A stretch of 54,380 nucleotides of DNA from Gordonia sp. OPL2 (GCF_003797825.1 NZ_RKME01000034.1:1-54380), one strand, 5' to 3'; shown: positions 25,419 through 34,277, counted from the stretch's first letter. Program-made: numbers and translations. Notes: generated by a model from the sequence alone, not told the origin.

Positions 25419-25606
25419 GTGTGATCTCCATCTCAGTTGCGTTCGGGCGGTTTGCCGACCCCCTGCCGATGGCCGATCGGCATCGGGGACCACATGGATG
25501 GAGAGTAGGAACGGGTACCGACAGATTGACGTCCACAACGGGCGAACCCCCACTTTCCCGCGTGCCACATCAGAACCTGTCGTAACATCGAACTAGTGTT
25601 CGGTTC

Positions 25607-27364
25607 GTGGTTCTCGCGACGCACTCGACCGGTGGACAGCTCACCTTCGCCGATCTCGACAGCGGCGGCGATGACTACACCGATCGGTCGTTGTTCGACA
25701 CCACCCTCGTCATCGTCGACCTCGAGACCACCGGGGGCAGTGCGACCACCGATCGGATCACCGAGATCGGAGCGGTCAAGATCCGCGGCGGTGAGGTGAT
25801 CGGAGAGTTCGCCACCCTGGTGGATCCGGGTTGTCGGATCCCACCCCAGATCGTCACGCTCACCGGCATCACCGAGGCGATGGTCAGTGACGCACCGGCC
25901 ATCGCCGAGGTGCTGACGTCGTTCGTGGAGTTCGCACGCGGCTCGATCCTGGTGGCCCACAACGCCCGGTTCGACATGGGGTTCCTCCGCCAGAACGCGG
26001 CGCGCCTCGACATCGACTTCCCGTTCACCGCGAGCTTGTGCACGGTGGCGATGGCACGCCGGATACTGACGCGCGACGAGGCGCCCTCGGTCCGGCTGTC
26101 CGCTCTCGCGGACCTGTTCGACGTGGCCGTGCGTCCCACCCACCGCGCCCTCGACGACGCCCGGGCCACCGTCGAGGTCTTCCACCGTCTCCTCGAACGC
26201 GTGGGCAACCAGGGCGTCGGCACCTATCGCGAACTGACTGCCTACCTGCCCCGCTCCGACCCGCGACTGCGGGCGAAGCGAGGGCTCGCCCGCGACCTCC
26301 CGGCACGCCCCGGGGTGTACCTCTTCCGGGGGCCGTCGGACGAGGTGCTCTACGTCGGGACGGCGGTGAATATCCGCCGCCGCGTGCAGTCCTACTTCAC
26401 CGGCAGCGATCCCCGACGGCGGATCGGTGAGATGGTCGAGCTCGCCACCCGCGTCGACCACGTCGAGTGCGCCCATGCGCTCGAGGCCGGGGTGCGCGAG
26501 CTGAGGCTGCTCTCCGCCCACGCTCCGGCGTACAACCGGCGCTCCACCCAGCCACACCGGGGATGGTGGATCGTCCTCACCGCCGAGCGTTTCCCGCGTC
26601 TGAAGGTCTCGCGCACCCCGACCGAGGACGCGGTGGGTCCGATCGGCAACCGCACCACGGCCGCCACCATCGCCGACGTGATCGGCTCGGCCGGCGGATT
26701 ACGCAGCTGCACGACGCGCCTGGGCTCGGCATCACATCACTGGTGCCGATCCGAGGAGGCGGGTGGTCCGCGGATCGGGGGCTGCTACGCGGCGTCGGAC
26801 CGACCGTTGACCGTGCCCGACTACCTGCCGCGGGTGGCCGCCGTCCGCGACCTGCTCGCCGGTGACTCCGACATCCTGCTGAGTCGGCTCACCGACCGAC
26901 TCGTCCGACTCGCCGACGCGCAGATGTTCGAAAGTGCCGCGCGGCACCGGGATCGGCTGTCGTCGACGATCGACGCACTGGCCCGATGCCAGCGACTGTC
27001 GTCGTTGTCCCGCATCGGCGAACTGGTGGTGGCGCGTCCCGACGGCGAGCGGGGATGGGAACTCGCGGTGATCCGACACGGTCGTCTCGCCAGCGCGGGC
27101 GTCGCGCGGCGCGGGATCTCGCCGATGCCCGTGGTCGCCACGCTCACCGCGTCGGCGGAGACCGTCCTCCCCGGGCCCGGTCCGCTGCTCGGCGCACCGC
27201 CCGAGGAGACCGCGCTGCTGTTCCGCTGGGTCACCGAACCCGGCGCCCGAATCGTCGCGACGACCGATCCGTTCGCCCTGCCCGCCGCATGCGCGGAGCG
27301 ATGGACCGACTGGTCCCAGAACGCGCGAGCGGCCCGTGAGGTCCCGCGTCGTCGGGCCGGATGA
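25607..27364 (+). CDS. DEDD exonuclease fused to GIY-YIG (UvrC-like) domain
   Basis: Two-nuclease protein of 585 residues matching M. tuberculosis Rv2191. The N-terminal DnaQ-like DEDDh domain shows VIVDLETTGG, VAHNARFDMGFL and THRALDDAR. It is followed by a GIY-YIG domain (RPGVYLFRGPSDEVLYVGTA then NIRRRVQSYF) as in UvrC. A UVR-like helix (LADAQMFESAARHRDRLSSTI) is also visible. The UvrC C-terminal endonuclease domain is absent. The group is thought to act in DNA repair, but its exact role is uncertain. GTG 25607 is used. TAACAT at 25583-25588 could be the -10 with a very short leader. The stop overlaps the ATG of the following odd ORF. Confidence 0.9.
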   Translation: MVLATHSTGGQLTFADLDSGGDDYTDRSLFDTTLVIVDLETTGGSATTDRITEIGAVKIRGGEVIGEFATLVDPGCRIPPQIVTLTGITEAMVSDAPAIAEVLTSFVEFARGSILVAHNARFDMGFLRQNAARLDIDFPFTASLCTVAMARRILTRDEAPSVRLSALADLFDVAVRPTHRALDDARATVEVFHRLLERVGNQGVGTYRELTAYLPRSDPRLRAKRGLARDLPARPGVYLFRGPSDEVLYVGTAVNIRRRVQSYFTGSDPRRRIGEMVELATRVDHVECAHALEAGVRELRLLSAHAPAYNRRSTQPHRGWWIVLTAERFPRLKVSRTPTEDAVGPIGNRTTAATIADVIGSAGGLRSCTTRLGSASHHWCRSEEAGGPRIGGCYAASDRPLTVPDYLPRVAAVRDLLAGDSDILLSRLTDRLVRLADAQMFESAARHRDRLSSTIDALARCQRLSSLSRIGELVVARPDGERGWELAVIRHGRLASAGVARRGISPMPVVATLTASAETVLPGPGPLLGAPPEETALLFRWVTEPGARIVATTDPFALPAACAERWTDWSQNARAAREVPRRRAG

Positions 27365-27726
27365 CGGGTGTCGAGAACCGGCCGACGCACCGCTGTCGAT
27401 GCACCGCTCCCCATGCACCGCTGTCGTTCGCCGGCATGCCCGGGATCTCGCCCGTCGTGCCCTGGAATCCGCCGACCGTGCCCGGGATCTCGCCGATCGT
27501 GCCCGACGAGCCATCGAGCAACCCGCGCAACCCGCTCGACACGACCCGGGTCGCTTGGTGGCAGACCCGGTCGGCCAAAGCTCTCAGCACTCGGTCGGCG
27601 AGAACTCAGGACCCGATGGGCGCGAAACCGGGCACGATCGGCGAATATCCGGACCCGGTCGTCGAGCCTGCGGGTGTGGTGGACGCGTCGGTGCCGCCGA
27701 TGGGTGTCGGGCGAGCACTACTGTGA
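27361..27726 (+). CDS. uncertain Pro-rich ORF between exonuclease and Lrp-like gene
   Basis: This 121-codon frame starts with ATG overlapping the exonuclease stop (ATGA) and ends with TGA overlapping an in-frame GTG of the Lrp-like gene (GTGA), the layout of a coupled operon. By hand count third-position GC is about 81% against roughly 62-65% at the other two positions, weakly supporting coding. The product is Pro-rich with a repeated PGISPxVP motif, coming from a 42-bp repeat (27438 and 27480). A competing frame, continuous with the Lrp-like gene, encodes two helical 14-mers (ARDLARRALESADR, ARDLADRARRAIEQ). No homologue is recognised. If it is not coding, the 360-base stretch is simply repetitive spacer. 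Confidence 0.3.
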   Translation: MTGVENRPTHRCRCTAPHAPLSFAGMPGISPVVPWNPPTVPGISPIVPDEPSSNPRNPLDTTRVAWWQTRSAKALSTRSARTQDPMGAKPGTIGEYPDPVVEPAGVVDASVPPMGVGRALL

Positions 27727-27731
27727 CAACC

Positions 27732-28010
27732 ATGATCACCGCCATCGTCCTGATCCACGCCGATGTCCACCAGATCCCGGAGACCGCGCAGGCGGTCGCC
27801 GACATCCCCGGGGTGTCCGAGGTGTACTCGTGTGCCGGCGACGTCGATCTGATCGCCAAGATCAAGGTGCGCGACCACGAGCAGATCGCCGACGTGGTGA
27901 CGGACAAGATCAACCGGCTCCCGGGTGTGACACACAGCGCCACCCACATCGCGTTCCGGAGCTACTCCAGCTCCGACGTCGAGGGCGGGTTCTCGATCGG
28001 CGAGGAGTGA
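27732..28010 (+). CDS. stand-alone Lrp/AsnC effector (RAM) domain protein
   Basis: Protein of 92 residues consisting only of the Lrp/AsnC ligand-binding domain, with no helix-turn-helix. It reads MITAIVLIHADVHQIPETAQAV, then VADIPGVSEVYSCAGDVDLIAKIKV, then HIAFRSYSS, the typical RAM fold with its Gly-x-x-Asp effector site. Such domains form dimers or octamers that bind amino acids and may modulate full-length Lrp regulators. Its position next to trpD suggests an amino-acid link, but that is inference. ATG 27732 is used; GTG 27723 overlapping the previous stop would add three residues. Convergent with trpD; both stop codons lie in the arms of a weak inverted repeat (28008-28014, 28032-28038). 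Confidence 0.85.
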   Translation: MITAIVLIHADVHQIPETAQAVADIPGVSEVYSCAGDVDLIAKIKVRDHEQIADVVTDKINRLPGVTHSATHIAFRSYSSSDVEGGFSIGEE

Positions 28011-28035
28011 CCCGCCACCGACGATGACGGACGGG

Positions 28036-29109
28036 TCAGCGTGCGGCCGCGAGCTGCGTGCTCAGGGCCGCCCAGCGCTCCAGGACGCGGGCGGCCCCGC
28101 CACCGTCGATGACCTCCGCGGCCCGCTCCATGGCGGCGCGCATCGCGTCGGCGAGTCCGGCGTCGGTCATCGGAGCCGTCTGTTCGAAGGCGACGATCGC
28201 TCCCGCGGCGTTCAACAGGACGGCGTCCCGGACCGGGCCGGTGGTGCCGGCGAGGAGATCGCGGGCGATGGCGGCGTTCACGGTCGCGTCGCCGCCCTGC
28301 AGGGCGGCGAGTTCGACGGTGTCGATGCCGAGGCTCGACGGATCGAGCGAGAGGCGGGTCACGGTCCCGTCGATCACCTGCCACACGGTGGAGGTCGTCG
28401 TCGTCGTCAGTTCGTCCAGACCGTCGTCACCTCGGACGACCAGCACCGCGTTGCCGCGTTCGGCGAACGCCTGGGCGAGCACGGGCGCGAGATCGACGAA
28501 GGCACAGCCGATGAGGCCACGCTGAGGTCGGGCCGGGTTCGTCAGCGGGCCGAGCACGTTGAATACCGTCGGGATGCCGATCTGACTGCGGGGCGGGCCG
28601 GTGAACCTGAACGCCGGGTGGAAGACCGGGGCGAAGCAGAAGCCGATACCGACCTCGTCCACACACCGCTCGACGTCGGGCGCGCCGAGCGAGATGGCGA
28701 CGCCGAGGGCCTCGAGGACGTCGGCGCCGCCGCTCTTCGACGACGCCGCCCGGTTGCCGTGCTTCACGACCGGGATCCCGGCTGCCGCGATCACGATCGA
28801 GGTCATGGTCGAGATGTTGACGGTGTGCGAACGGTCGCCCCCGGTACCGACCACGTCGACGGCCGGACGCGAGACGTCCACCAGGGTCGCGTGATCGATC
28901 ATCGCTGCGGCCAGCCCCCGCAGCTCCGCCGGCGCCGCGCCCTTCATCTTCACGCCGACACCGAACGCGGCGATCTGTGCACCGGTCGCGGCGTCACCCA
29001 TGATCTCGTTCATCGCCCAGGACGCCTCCTCGACGGTCAGATCGATGCCGTCGGTGACGCGACCGAGGATCTGCGGCCAGGTGAGAGAGGAGGTGTCTGA
29101 GCTGCTCAC
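28036..29109 (-). CDS. trpD: anthranilate phosphoribosyltransferase
   Basis: Second step of tryptophan synthesis: transfers phosphoribosyl from PRPP to anthranilate. The 357-residue protein has the glycine-rich PRPP loop DVVGTGGDRSHTVNISTMTS, the KHGNRAASSKSGGADVLEALG block, and GPLTNPARPQRGLIG for anthranilate binding. It matches M. tuberculosis Rv2192c by position and family. The start is taken at GTG 29109 (SSSDTSSLTWPQIL), since the upstream open frame has no family resemblance. No other trp gene is nearby, so trpD is uncoupled from the rest of the pathway, as in mycobacteria. Confidence 0.94.
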   Translation of the reverse strand: MSSSDTSSLTWPQILGRVTDGIDLTVEEASWAMNEIMGDAATGAQIAAFGVGVKMKGAAPAELRGLAAAMIDHATLVDVSRPAVDVVGTGGDRSHTVNISTMTSIVIAAAGIPVVKHGNRAASSKSGGADVLEALGVAISLGAPDVERCVDEVGIGFCFAPVFHPAFRFTGPPRSQIGIPTVFNVLGPLTNPARPQRGLIGCAFVDLAPVLAQAFAERGNAVLVVRGDDGLDELTTTTTSTVWQVIDGTVTRLSLDPSSLGIDTVELAALQGGDATVNAAIARDLLAGTTGPVRDAVLLNAAGAIVAFEQTAPMTDAGLADAMRAAMERAAEVIDGGGAARVLERWAALSTQLAAAR

Positions 29110-29134
29110 GGTCAAAACAGTAGTGGGCGGGCCG

Positions 29135-29641
29135 TCATCGGCGCTCCACCGGTCGCTGCAGCACCTGCCAACGCACCACCACGCCACCGTGACGCGAACC
29201 CAGACTCGCCATCCGGGAACGCTCCTGCGAGAGATGGACCGCGTCGAGCAGCTGTCCGCGGGCCAGGATCACGACCTCGAGGTGTGGTTGCGCGGCCGGC
29301 ACCCACACCGCATCGTCGACGACTCTCTCGTAACCGTCGAGACCTCCTGTCGCAGCAGCGTCGTCGGCACGTTCACGCGGGATCAGGAGCACATGCCGCA
29401 ACACCACCTCCTCCTCGGGGCGCCACCCGGATGAGGCCAGAACCGCGGAACTGGCCGCAGCCTCGTCGTCGGACTCGGCGACCACCACCAGTCCGGGCTC
29501 GCCGACGACGATCGGCTCGTCCGTCCCGCGGCCCCGAAGTCGTTGTCGCAGACGATCCCAGCGTCCCGCGCGCACCGGGCGCCCGTTGAGGTCACGGGGC
29601 GCGGAGGCCGGCCTCCCGGGCACGTTTCCGTCGTCGTTCAC
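29135..29641 (-). CDS. hypothetical protein upstream of trpD
   Basis: Protein of about 168 residues that I do not recognise. It has a basic N-terminal region (RAGRWDRLRQRLRGRG), then VVGEPGLVVVAESDDEAAASSAVLASSGW, and alternating strands and helices such as VVLRHVLLIPRERADD and LEVVILARGQLLDAVHLSQER. No signal peptide or membrane segment is evident. The start is uncertain: GTG 29641 is used here, while GTG 29698 or TTG 29725 would lengthen it. It ends 25 bases before trpD on the same strand and is divergent from ctaE, so it probably shares a transcript with trpD. Confidence 0.6.
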   Translation of the reverse strand: MNDDGNVPGRPASAPRDLNGRPVRAGRWDRLRQRLRGRGTDEPIVVGEPGLVVVAESDDEAAASSAVLASSGWRPEEEVVLRHVLLIPRERADDAAATGGLDGYERVVDDAVWVPAAQPHLEVVILARGQLLDAVHLSQERSRMASLGSRHGGVVVRWQVLQRPVERR

Positions 29642-29763
29642 CCACCCAGGAAACCACGCGGGCGGACACGCCGACGACGACGTCGGCAGGGCCCCCACCT
29701 GGGTCGGGAGAAATAGTTCGGTCAATTTCGAGACCCAAGTGGTCAGCGCTTACTACGAACCGT

Positions 29764-29769
29764 CATACT
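29764..29769 (+). promoter_or_regulatory. -10 element for a leaderless ctaE transcript
   Basis: CATACT resembles the SigA -10 hexamer and ends seven bases before the GTG start of ctaE. Transcription would then begin at or next to the first codon. No Shine-Dalgarno sequence precedes the GTG, consistent with leaderless translation, which is frequent in mycobacteria and relatives. Confidence 0.45.
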
Positions 29770-29776
29770 TCACTTT

Positions 29777-30388
29777 GTGACTAGCGCTGTAGGTACCTCA
29801 GGAACAGCCATCACCTCGCGCGTGCACTCGCTGAACCGGCCCAACATGGTCAGCGTCGGCACCATCGTGTGGCTGTCCAGTGAGCTCATGTTCTTCGCTG
29901 GGCTGTTCGCGATGTACTTCGTCGCGCGCGCCAACTCCTCTGTGGGTTGGCCGCCCGAGCCGACCGAGCTGAACCTGACATTGGCCATCCCGGTGACGAC
30001 GGTCCTCATCCTGTCGTCGGTGACGTGTCAGATGGGTGTGTTCGCCGCGGAGCGTGGGGACGTGTTCGGTCTGCGTCGGTGGTATCTGCTGACCTTCTTC
30101 ATGGGTGCGTTCTTCGTCGCCGGCCAGGCGTACGAGTACTACCACCTGGTGCACGAGGGCACGACGCTCAGCTCGAGTGCGTACGGCTCGGTGTTCTACA
30201 TGGCGACCGGCTTCCATGGCCTGCACGTCATCGGCGGTCTCGTGGCCTTCATCTTCCTGTTGATCCGCACCAAGCTCTCCAAGTTCACTCCGGCGCAGGC
30301 CACGGCCGCCATCGTGGTGTCCTACTACTGGCACTTCGTCGACATCGTCTGGATCGGTCTCTTCGTCACCATCTACTTCATCAGGTAG
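29777..30388 (+). CDS. ctaE: cytochrome aa3 oxidase subunit III
   Basis: Integral membrane subunit III of the aa3-type cytochrome c oxidase, 203 residues, matching M. tuberculosis Rv2193. Five hydrophobic helices can be traced: VGTIVWLSSELMFFAGLFAMYF, the TLAIPVTTVLILSSVTCQMG segment, WYLLTFFMGAFFVAGQAYEY, FYMATGFHGLHVIGGLVAFIF and VVSYYWHFVDIVWIGLFVTIY. The motifs FHGLHV and YWHFVDIVW are hallmark subunit III signatures. It heads the cluster ctaE-qcrC-qcrA-qcrB, whose products join CtaC and CtaF into the bcc-aa3 supercomplex. Confidence 0.96.
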   Translation: MTSAVGTSGTAITSRVHSLNRPNMVSVGTIVWLSSELMFFAGLFAMYFVARANSSVGWPPEPTELNLTLAIPVTTVLILSSVTCQMGVFAAERGDVFGLRRWYLLTFFMGAFFVAGQAYEYYHLVHEGTTLSSSAYGSVFYMATGFHGLHVIGGLVAFIFLLIRTKLSKFTPAQATAAIVVSYYWHFVDIVWIGLFVTIYFIR

Positions 30389-30446
30389 CTCGGCCCGCCC
30401 GGCAGCAACCTGCACAACAGTCCGTCCGCTTAGTAGAGAGTCACAG

Positions 30447-31379
30447 ATGAGTTCATCTCCACCGCGACCGTCGGATAGCGACGACGTGGACGCCACACAG
30501 GACACCGGTGTCCCCACGTCGGGTCGGCCCACCTCGGCGCGCAAGGCGAAGTCGCGACGCAAGATGCGTCGCCGTGCCAGCGGCACACTGCTGCTCCTCG
30601 TCGGTCTGCTGACCGCAGGCGTGCTGGCGTCGATCCTGACGCCCAAGCCCCAGGTCGCCGTTGCCGACGAGTCCAACGCGGCCCTGATCAGCGACGGCAA
30701 GAGGCTCTACGAGACCTCGTGCATCACGTGCCACGGAGCCAACCTCCAGGGTGTTGCCGACCGCGGTCCTGCCCTGCTCGGCGTGGGCGACGCGGCGGTC
30801 TACTTCCAGGTGTCGACGGGCCGCATGCCCGCCGCTCGCGGCGAGGCCCAGGCCGCGCGGAAGCCACCGAAGTTCACCAAGGCCCAGATCGACCAGCTCG
30901 GCGCCTACATCCAGTCCGAGGGTGGCGGACCGCAGGTCATCTACGAGCGCAACGCCGATGGTTCGGTGAAGATGGAGGACGGTCTGCCCGTCCTCGCCCA
31001 GGAGTCGCTCCGCGGTAAGAACCTCGGTCGCGGCAGCGAGCTGTTCCGCCTCAACTGCGCCTCGTGCCACAACTTCACCGGTCGCGGCGGCGCGCTGTCG
31101 TCGGGCAAGTACGCCCCGCAGCTCGACGGCGTCAAGGAGCAGCAGATCTACACGGCGATGCTCACCGGACCGCAGAACATGCCGAAGTTCTCCAACCGCC
31201 AGCTGTCGCTGGAGGAGAAGAAGGACATCATCGGCTTCATCAAGTACGTCACCGAGTCCAAGCCGCAGGGCGGCTTCTCGCTCGGCGGCTTCGGCCCGGT
31301 CAGTGAGGGCATGGTCATGTGGGCTCTCGGCGTCACGGCGATCGTCGCCGGCGCCATGTGGATGGGATCACGGCAATGA
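30447..31379 (+). CDS. qcrC: cytochrome bc1 complex diheme cytochrome c subunit
   Basis: Membrane-bound diheme cytochrome c of 310 residues, equivalent to M. tuberculosis Rv2194. It carries electrons directly from the bc1 complex to CtaC without a soluble cytochrome c. Two heme attachment motifs are visible: CITCHG and, in the second domain, CASCHN. Met ligands are likely in GRMPAARGEA and PQNMPKF. An N-terminal membrane helix (LLLLVGLLTAGVLASIL) follows a basic cytoplasmic tail, and a second helix (MVMWALGVTAIVAGAMWMG) closes the protein. The stop overlaps the qcrA start (ATGA). Confidence 0.96.
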   Translation: MSSSPPRPSDSDDVDATQDTGVPTSGRPTSARKAKSRRKMRRRASGTLLLLVGLLTAGVLASILTPKPQVAVADESNAALISDGKRLYETSCITCHGANLQGVADRGPALLGVGDAAVYFQVSTGRMPAARGEAQAARKPPKFTKAQIDQLGAYIQSEGGGPQVIYERNADGSVKMEDGLPVLAQESLRGKNLGRGSELFRLNCASCHNFTGRGGALSSGKYAPQLDGVKEQQIYTAMLTGPQNMPKFSNRQLSLEEKKDIIGFIKYVTESKPQGGFSLGGFGPVSEGMVMWALGVTAIVAGAMWMGSRQ

Positions 31380-32536
31380 GTGCAAACGACGGTAAAGACG
31401 TTCCGTCGAAGGACGACCTCGACCAGATGAGCAAAGAGGATCTGGTCAAGCTCGGTACCAATCTCGACGGTGTGGAGATCATCCACCGCGCCGAGCGGTT
31501 CCCCGAGCCGGGCACCGGTGTCGAGAAGCGCGCCGAACGCCAGGTCGCGATCTGGTTCACCATCGCGGGCATCTCCGCGCTGGCGTGCTTCGTGATCTTC
31601 ATCTGGAACCACTGGGAGTTCGCACTCCCCGACTCCGTCGACTACTGGCGCTACACGATGAACACCCCGCTGCTGGGTGTCACGTTCGGCCTGTCGGTGC
31701 TGTCGATCGGCATCGGCATGGTGCTGTTCACCAAGAAGTTCATCCCGGCGGAGATCTCGGTCCAGGACCGTCACGACGGCGGCTCGGCCGACGTCGACAA
31801 GAAGACCATCGTCGCCGAGCTGGACGACTCGCTGACCACGTCAACCCTGCCGCGCCGCAAGATGATCCTCGGATCGGCGGCCTTCGGTCTCGGTGCATTC
31901 GCGTTCACCGGACTGATCGCCGGCGTCGGCGGGTTCATCAAGAACCCGTGGGCGCAGCGCGAGGACGCCCCGCTGTGGCACACCGGCTGGTCCCCCATCT
32001 ACAACCCGGCCGACGACCCGAACGAGACCGTCTTCCTGCGTCGTGACACCGGCAACCCCTACCAGGTCGCCCTCGTGCGTCCGGAGGATCTCGACGCCGG
32101 CGCGATGGAGACCGTCTTCCCGTGGCGGGTCTCCGACGGTTACGGCGAGACCGAGGAGTCGCGTCACAAGCTCATCGAGGGTCTGCGCTACGTCAGCAAC
32201 CCGGTGATGCTCATCCGCCTGCGTCCCGAGGATGCCGCCCGTGCCATCAAGCGCAAGGGCCAGGAGAGCTTCAACTACGGCGACTATTTCGCCTACACGA
32301 AGGTGTGCAGCCACCTCGGTTGCCCCACGTCGCTCTACGAGCAGCGCACCAACCGCATCCTCTGCCCCTGCCACCAATCGCAGTTCGATGCCCTGGAGTA
32401 CGCGAAACCGGTCTTCGGTCCGGCTGCGCGGGCACTGGCACAGTTGCCGATCACGGTGAACAATCAGGGATACATGGTCGCAGCAGGCGACTACATCGAA
32501 CCCGTCGGACCGGCATTCTGGGAGCGTAGATCATGA
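31376..32536 (+). CDS. qcrA: cytochrome bc1 complex Rieske iron-sulfur subunit
   Basis: Rieske protein of 386 residues, equivalent to M. tuberculosis Rv2195. As in other actinobacteria it has an N-terminal extension with two extra membrane helices (AIWFTIAGISALACFVIFIW and LLGVTFGLSVLSIGIGMVLF), then a third (AAFGLGAFAFTGLIAGVGG) preceded by a twin-arginine-like PRRK. The 2Fe-2S ligands lie in VCSHLGCPTS and CPCHQSQFD. Start and stop overlap the neighbouring genes by four bases each, so the three qcr genes are tightly coupled. Confidence 0.96.
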   Translation: MSANDGKDVPSKDDLDQMSKEDLVKLGTNLDGVEIIHRAERFPEPGTGVEKRAERQVAIWFTIAGISALACFVIFIWNHWEFALPDSVDYWRYTMNTPLLGVTFGLSVLSIGIGMVLFTKKFIPAEISVQDRHDGGSADVDKKTIVAELDDSLTTSTLPRRKMILGSAAFGLGAFAFTGLIAGVGGFIKNPWAQREDAPLWHTGWSPIYNPADDPNETVFLRRDTGNPYQVALVRPEDLDAGAMETVFPWRVSDGYGETEESRHKLIEGLRYVSNPVMLIRLRPEDAARAIKRKGQESFNYGDYFAYTKVCSHLGCPTSLYEQRTNRILCPCHQSQFDALEYAKPVFGPAARALAQLPITVNNQGYMVAAGDYIEPVGPAFWERRS

Positions 32537-34152
32537 CCATCGCCGACCGTCTCGCGACGCAGGCCGAAGAGGTCGACTCGCGTTACCACCTGTCTCCGGG
32601 TATCCGGCGGCAGATCAACAAGGTGTTCCCCACCCACTGGTCGTTCCTGCTGGGTGAGATCGCGCTCTACAGCTTCATCATCCTGCTGGTCTCCGGTGTG
32701 TACCTGACCCTGTTCTTCGATCCGTCGATGAGCGAGGTCGTCTACGACGGCGCCTACCAGCCGCTCAACGGTGTGATGATGACCCGCGCCTACGAGACCA
32801 CCCTGAACATCTCGTTCGAGGTGCGTGGCGGTCTGTTCGTCCGGCAGATCCACCACTGGGCGGCGCTGCTGTTCGCCGCGTCGATCATCGTGCACATGGC
32901 GCGCATCTTCTTCACCGGCGCATTCCGTCGTCCGCGCGAGGCCAACTGGATCATCGGCTGCCTGCTGCTGATCCTGGCGATGTTCGAGGGCTTCTTCGGC
33001 TACTCACTGCCCGACGACCTGCTCTCGGGCACCGGCGTCCGCGCCGCCATGAGCGGCATCGTGCTGGGCATCCCGCTGATCGGCACCTGGATTCACTGGG
33101 CCCTGTTCGGTGGCCAGTTCCCCGGCGACATCATCATCCCGCGCCTGTACGTGATGCACATCCTGCTGTTCCCGGGCATCATCCTGGCGTTGATCGGCGC
33201 GCACCTCGCGCTGGTCTGGTACCAGAAGCACACGCAGTTCCCCGGCCCGGGCCGCACCGAGAAGAACGTCGTCGGTGTCCGCATCCTGCCGGTGTTCGCA
33301 GTCAAGTCGGGTGCGTTCTTCGCCATCACCACCGGCGTGCTGGCCATCATGGCGGGCATCTTCCAGATCAACCCGGTCTGGGTGCTCGGCCCCTACAACC
33401 CGGCACACGTGTCCGCGGGCTCACAGCCCGACATCTACATGATGTGGACGGACGGCCTCGCCCGCCTGATGCCTGCGTGGGAGCTCTATCTGGGCAACTA
33501 CACGATCCCGGCGATCTTCTGGGTGGTCGTGGTCATCACGATCATGTTCACGGTGATGTTCGCCTACCCGTGGATCGAGAAACGGCTCACCGGCGACGAC
33601 GCGCACCACAACCTGCTGCAGCGCCCCCGCGATGTGCCGGTGCGGACGGCGATCGGCGCGATGGCCCTGTCGTTCTACATCATCCTGACGTTGTCCTGCA
33701 TGAACGACATCATCGCGTTGAAGTTCCACATCTCGCTGAACGCGACGACCTGGATGGGCCGTATCGGTCTGATCGTGGTGCCGCCGCTGGCGTACTTCAT
33801 CGCCTACCGGTGGGCACTGGCCCTGCAACGCAGCGACCGCGCGGTCCTCGAGCACGGCATCGAGACCGGCATCATCAAGCGGCTGCCGCAGGGTGAGTAC
33901 ATCGAGATCCATCAGCCGCTCGGCCCGGTCGACGACCACGGTCACCCGATCCCGCTCCCCTACGAGGGTGCGGCCCTGCCGAAACGCATGAACAAACTCG
34001 GTTCCGCCGGCGCACCCGGCACCGGATCCATCCTCCTCGAGGACCCGCCGGAGCAGCAGGAGCGCAACATCGAGCGCGAGCACGAGATCGAGAAGGCCGA
34101 AAAGAAGGCCCTCCGCGAGCTGCAGGCCAAGGGTGGAGACCCGATGAGCTGA
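32533..34152 (+). CDS. qcrB: cytochrome bc1 complex cytochrome b subunit
   Basis: Multi-helix cytochrome b of 539 residues, equivalent to M. tuberculosis Rv2196, the target of bcc inhibitors such as telacebec. Heme ligands are in IHHWAALLFAASIIVHMARIF (bL and bH pairs are completed by MHILLFPGIILALIGAHLALVWYQ). The quinol-site region and transmembrane helices follow through HNLLQRPRDVP. The hydrophilic C-terminal extension of about 100 residues is typical of actinobacteria. ATGA overlap with qcrA. A strong hairpin follows the stop, ending the operon. Confidence 0.96.
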   Translation: MTIADRLATQAEEVDSRYHLSPGIRRQINKVFPTHWSFLLGEIALYSFIILLVSGVYLTLFFDPSMSEVVYDGAYQPLNGVMMTRAYETTLNISFEVRGGLFVRQIHHWAALLFAASIIVHMARIFFTGAFRRPREANWIIGCLLLILAMFEGFFGYSLPDDLLSGTGVRAAMSGIVLGIPLIGTWIHWALFGGQFPGDIIIPRLYVMHILLFPGIILALIGAHLALVWYQKHTQFPGPGRTEKNVVGVRILPVFAVKSGAFFAITTGVLAIMAGIFQINPVWVLGPYNPAHVSAGSQPDIYMMWTDGLARLMPAWELYLGNYTIPAIFWVVVVITIMFTVMFAYPWIEKRLTGDDAHHNLLQRPRDVPVRTAIGAMALSFYIILTLSCMNDIIALKFHISLNATTWMGRIGLIVVPPLAYFIAYRWALALQRSDRAVLEHGIETGIIKRLPQGEYIEIHQPLGPVDDHGHPIPLPYEGAALPKRMNKLGSAGAPGTGSILLEDPPEQQERNIEREHEIEKAEKKALRELQAKGGDPMS

Positions 34153-34176
34153 TCCGGCTGGAGATCATCTGTTCCC

Positions 34177-34217
34177 CAGATCGGCCGCCGTCGCCCACCG
34201 CGACGGCGGCCGATCTG
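34177..34217 (+). terminator. terminator of the ctaE-qcrCAB operon
   Basis: Perfect 17-bp inverted repeat (34177-34193 with 34201-34217, loop CCCACCG) about 25 bases after the qcrB stop, followed by TGTCTGGG. GC-rich stem with little U-tract. Confidence 0.8.
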
Positions 34218-34277
34218 TGTCTGGGCGCCGCGGCTCGTCGCAGCACGCGCCCCGCCGGGAACACTAGGATCGGATCA

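Noticed and set aside
28008..28038. Inverted repeat TGACCCG/CGGGTCA between the Lrp-like gene and trpD as a terminator
   Set aside because: Seven-base arms with a 17-base loop are too weak to call a terminator with confidence; mentioned only as context.
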